Source: Euborellia annulipes (Eukaryota; Arthropoda; Insecta; Dermaptera; Anisolabididae). From it: 64,000 nt of DNA. Where the stretch lies: contig JAKCPI010002758.1 in assembly GCA_023213315.1 (NCBI GenBank), positions 1 to 64,000 of the forward strand, given 5' to 3'. Each line of letters opens with the position of its first letter. The stretch's first letter is position 1. The position numbers and the translations under genes were made by a program. Of this stretch, positions 62,416 through 64,000 are shown in pieces. Below the pieces are notes generated by a model that saw only the letters and a list, made by a program, of their open reading frames with translations, was not told where the DNA came from and did not search any database.

Positions 62416-62683
62416 TAATAATTATCCTATGATTATAAATATATTGTATATTTTTTTCGAATTTTTTATGAACAACAATAATGTTTACTTTAATCATTTT
62501 TAATTTTAATAAATATATATGTTATGTTAACTTGGAACTTTATGCTTTTTATTGAAAGTTGACTGGAAAAAAGAAATATTTTATATATGCTTTTGTTATA
62601 TTTATTTTAATAATAGTATTAAATTTATTGTATATTTTTTTTAATTTTAATAAATATATATATTAACTTGTAACTTTATGCTT

Positions 62684-63035
62684 CTATATCTATATCTATA
62701 CTATTATATAAAAGACAATCTCTGTCTGTCTGTCTGTCTGTTTGTAACGCATAGACTCCGAAACTACTGGACCGATTTTCATGGAGTTTTTTTTAATGGG
62801 TAGGGAATTTTCCGGGGGTGGTTTTAGGCTATCATTATATCGAATTAGGGGTAGGGAACCCCCCCTTTTTGGGGGGTTATCAATTACCCCATAGCAAAGC
62901 ATTGGAAAACAGGATCTAACTCGCTTTACGGAAAATATATTTATCAAATCTTTAAAATGAAAAATAAAAACTCTTCCTCCCCCTAACAATTCGACATTTG
63001 AAAAGATTTTTCCGCTCTGCGCCCCCCCCCCCCCC
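62684..63035 (+). mobile_element. Helitron-like 5' end
   Basis: TCTATATCTATACTATTATA, then CTGTCTGTCTGTCTGTTTGT and CGAAACTACTGGACCGATTTTC are a set seen at the 5' ends of arthropod Helitron-type elements. The right end lies beyond the window. A 97-codon frame on the minus strand is not meaningful. Confidence 0.55.
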
Positions 63036-63039
63036 CCCT

Positions 63040-64000
63040 AAAATTTTATTTTTTTTATTTTTCATTCGATTTTAATAAAATTTAAAATGTTGCTTTCTTA
63101 GAGTGTAAATAATTGAAAAATGGTATTTTAGACCCCAGAAAGTTCAATCACCCCCCTGCCCCCCTGAAATTTATTTTTCATTCGATTTTAATAAAATTTA
63201 AAATGTTGCTTTCTTAGGGTGTAAATAATTGAAAAATGGTATTTTAGACCCCAGAAAGTTCAATCACCCCCCTGACCCCCCTAAAATTTATTTTTTATTC
63301 GATTTTAATAAAATTTAAAATGACGCTTTCTTAGGGTGTAAATAATTGAAAAATGGTATTTTAGACATCAGAAAGTGCAATCACCCCCCTGGCCCCCCTG
63401 AAATTTATTTTTTATTCGATTTTAATAAAATTTAAAATGTTGCTTTCTTAGGGTGTAAATAATTGAAAAATGGTATTTTAGACATCAGAAAGTTCAATCA
63501 CCCCCCTGACCCCCCTAAAATTTATTTTTTATTCGATTTTAATAAAATTTAAAATGACGCTTTCTTAGGGTGTAAATAATTGAAAAATGGTATTTTAGAC
63601 ATCAGAAAGTGCAATCACCCCCCTGGCCCCCCTGAAATTTATTTTTCATTCGATTTTAATAAAATTTAAAATGTTGCTTTCTTAGGGTGTAAATAATTGA
63701 AAAATGGTATTTTAGACATCAGAAAGTTCAATCACCCCCCTGACCCCCCTGAAATTTATTTTTTATTCGATTTTAATAAAATTTAAAATGTTGCTTTCTT
63801 AGGGTGTAAATAATTGAAAAATGGTATTTTAGACATCAGAAAGTTCAATCACCTTCCTGACCCCCCCCTGAAATTTATTTTTCATTCGATTTTAATAAAA
63901 TTTAAAATGACGCTTTCTTAGGGTGTAAATAATTGAAAAATGGTATTTTAGACATCAGAAAGTGCAATCACCCCCCTGGCCCCCCTGAAATTTATTTTTC
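63040..64000 (+). repeat. Minisatellite, about eight 117-bp units, cut by the window end
   Basis: Each unit has TTCGATTTTAATAAAATTTA, TTTCTTAGGGTGTAAATAAT, TGGTATTTTAGAC and CAATCACCCCCCTG. The units fall into two types (ATGTTGCT or ATGACGCT; CTGGCC or CTGACC). Confidence 0.92.

Noticed and set aside
63040..64000. CRISPR-like array of regular repeats
   Set aside because: Units are contiguous without spacers and the window is animal DNA; it is a minisatellite.

Overview
The window is animal nuclear DNA, AT-rich and dense in repeats, with introns that follow GT-AG. The three host genes (a Puf-A/PUM3 homologue, a cytosolic 2-Cys peroxiredoxin and an ER-type DnaJ) are conserved in all animals. 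A short interstitial TTAGG run, the peroxiredoxin sequence and the mix of hAT, PIF/Harbinger-like, SINE and foldback elements fit an arthropod best, but I cannot name the species.

Layout. At 1-4244 lies an autonomous-looking Mutator-like (MULE) unit: a zinc-finger/MULE/SWIM transposase and an Ulp1-type cysteine protease, in one frame and separated by a single TGA. At 4245-11400 there are only repeats: a hAT element with 8-bp target duplications, two foldbacks, a perfect palindrome, and a roughly 1.05-kb repeat that is also present at 50.7-51.7 kb. At 11465-33848 is a complete PUM3 gene of 11 exons (592 codons). Its introns hold almost every kind of repeat in the window: a hAT with a 5S-rRNA-like SINE nested in it, LINE fragments, a THAP transposase remnant, and a foldback carrying a hammerhead-ribozyme-like module.

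At 33.9-43.3 kb there is no host gene, only hAT, TTA-target MITE, SINE and Helitron-like sequence. At 43312-48029 on the minus strand is a complete three-exon peroxiredoxin (194 aa) with LINE and foldback insertions in its introns. From 48.4 to 55.3 kb lie its upstream region and more transposons. At 55396-55880 are the first two exons of a DNAJB9/ERdj4-like gene; a possible terminal exon is at 62221-62415. Between them sits a hAT interrupted by a 2.7-kb palindrome, itself interrupted by a 97-bp palindrome; both insertion sites can be read because an unoccupied copy exists in the window. The window ends in a Helitron-like 5' end followed by a 117-bp minisatellite.

The host genes are unrelated housekeeping functions (ribosome biogenesis, peroxide removal, ER folding) and show no joint role. 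The most unusual content is in the mobile elements: the TGA-split MULE/Ulp1 frame, SINEs with different heads (tRNA-like and 5S-like) sharing one 3' hairpin, and a recurrent stem-loop resembling the hammerhead core in several unrelated foldbacks.
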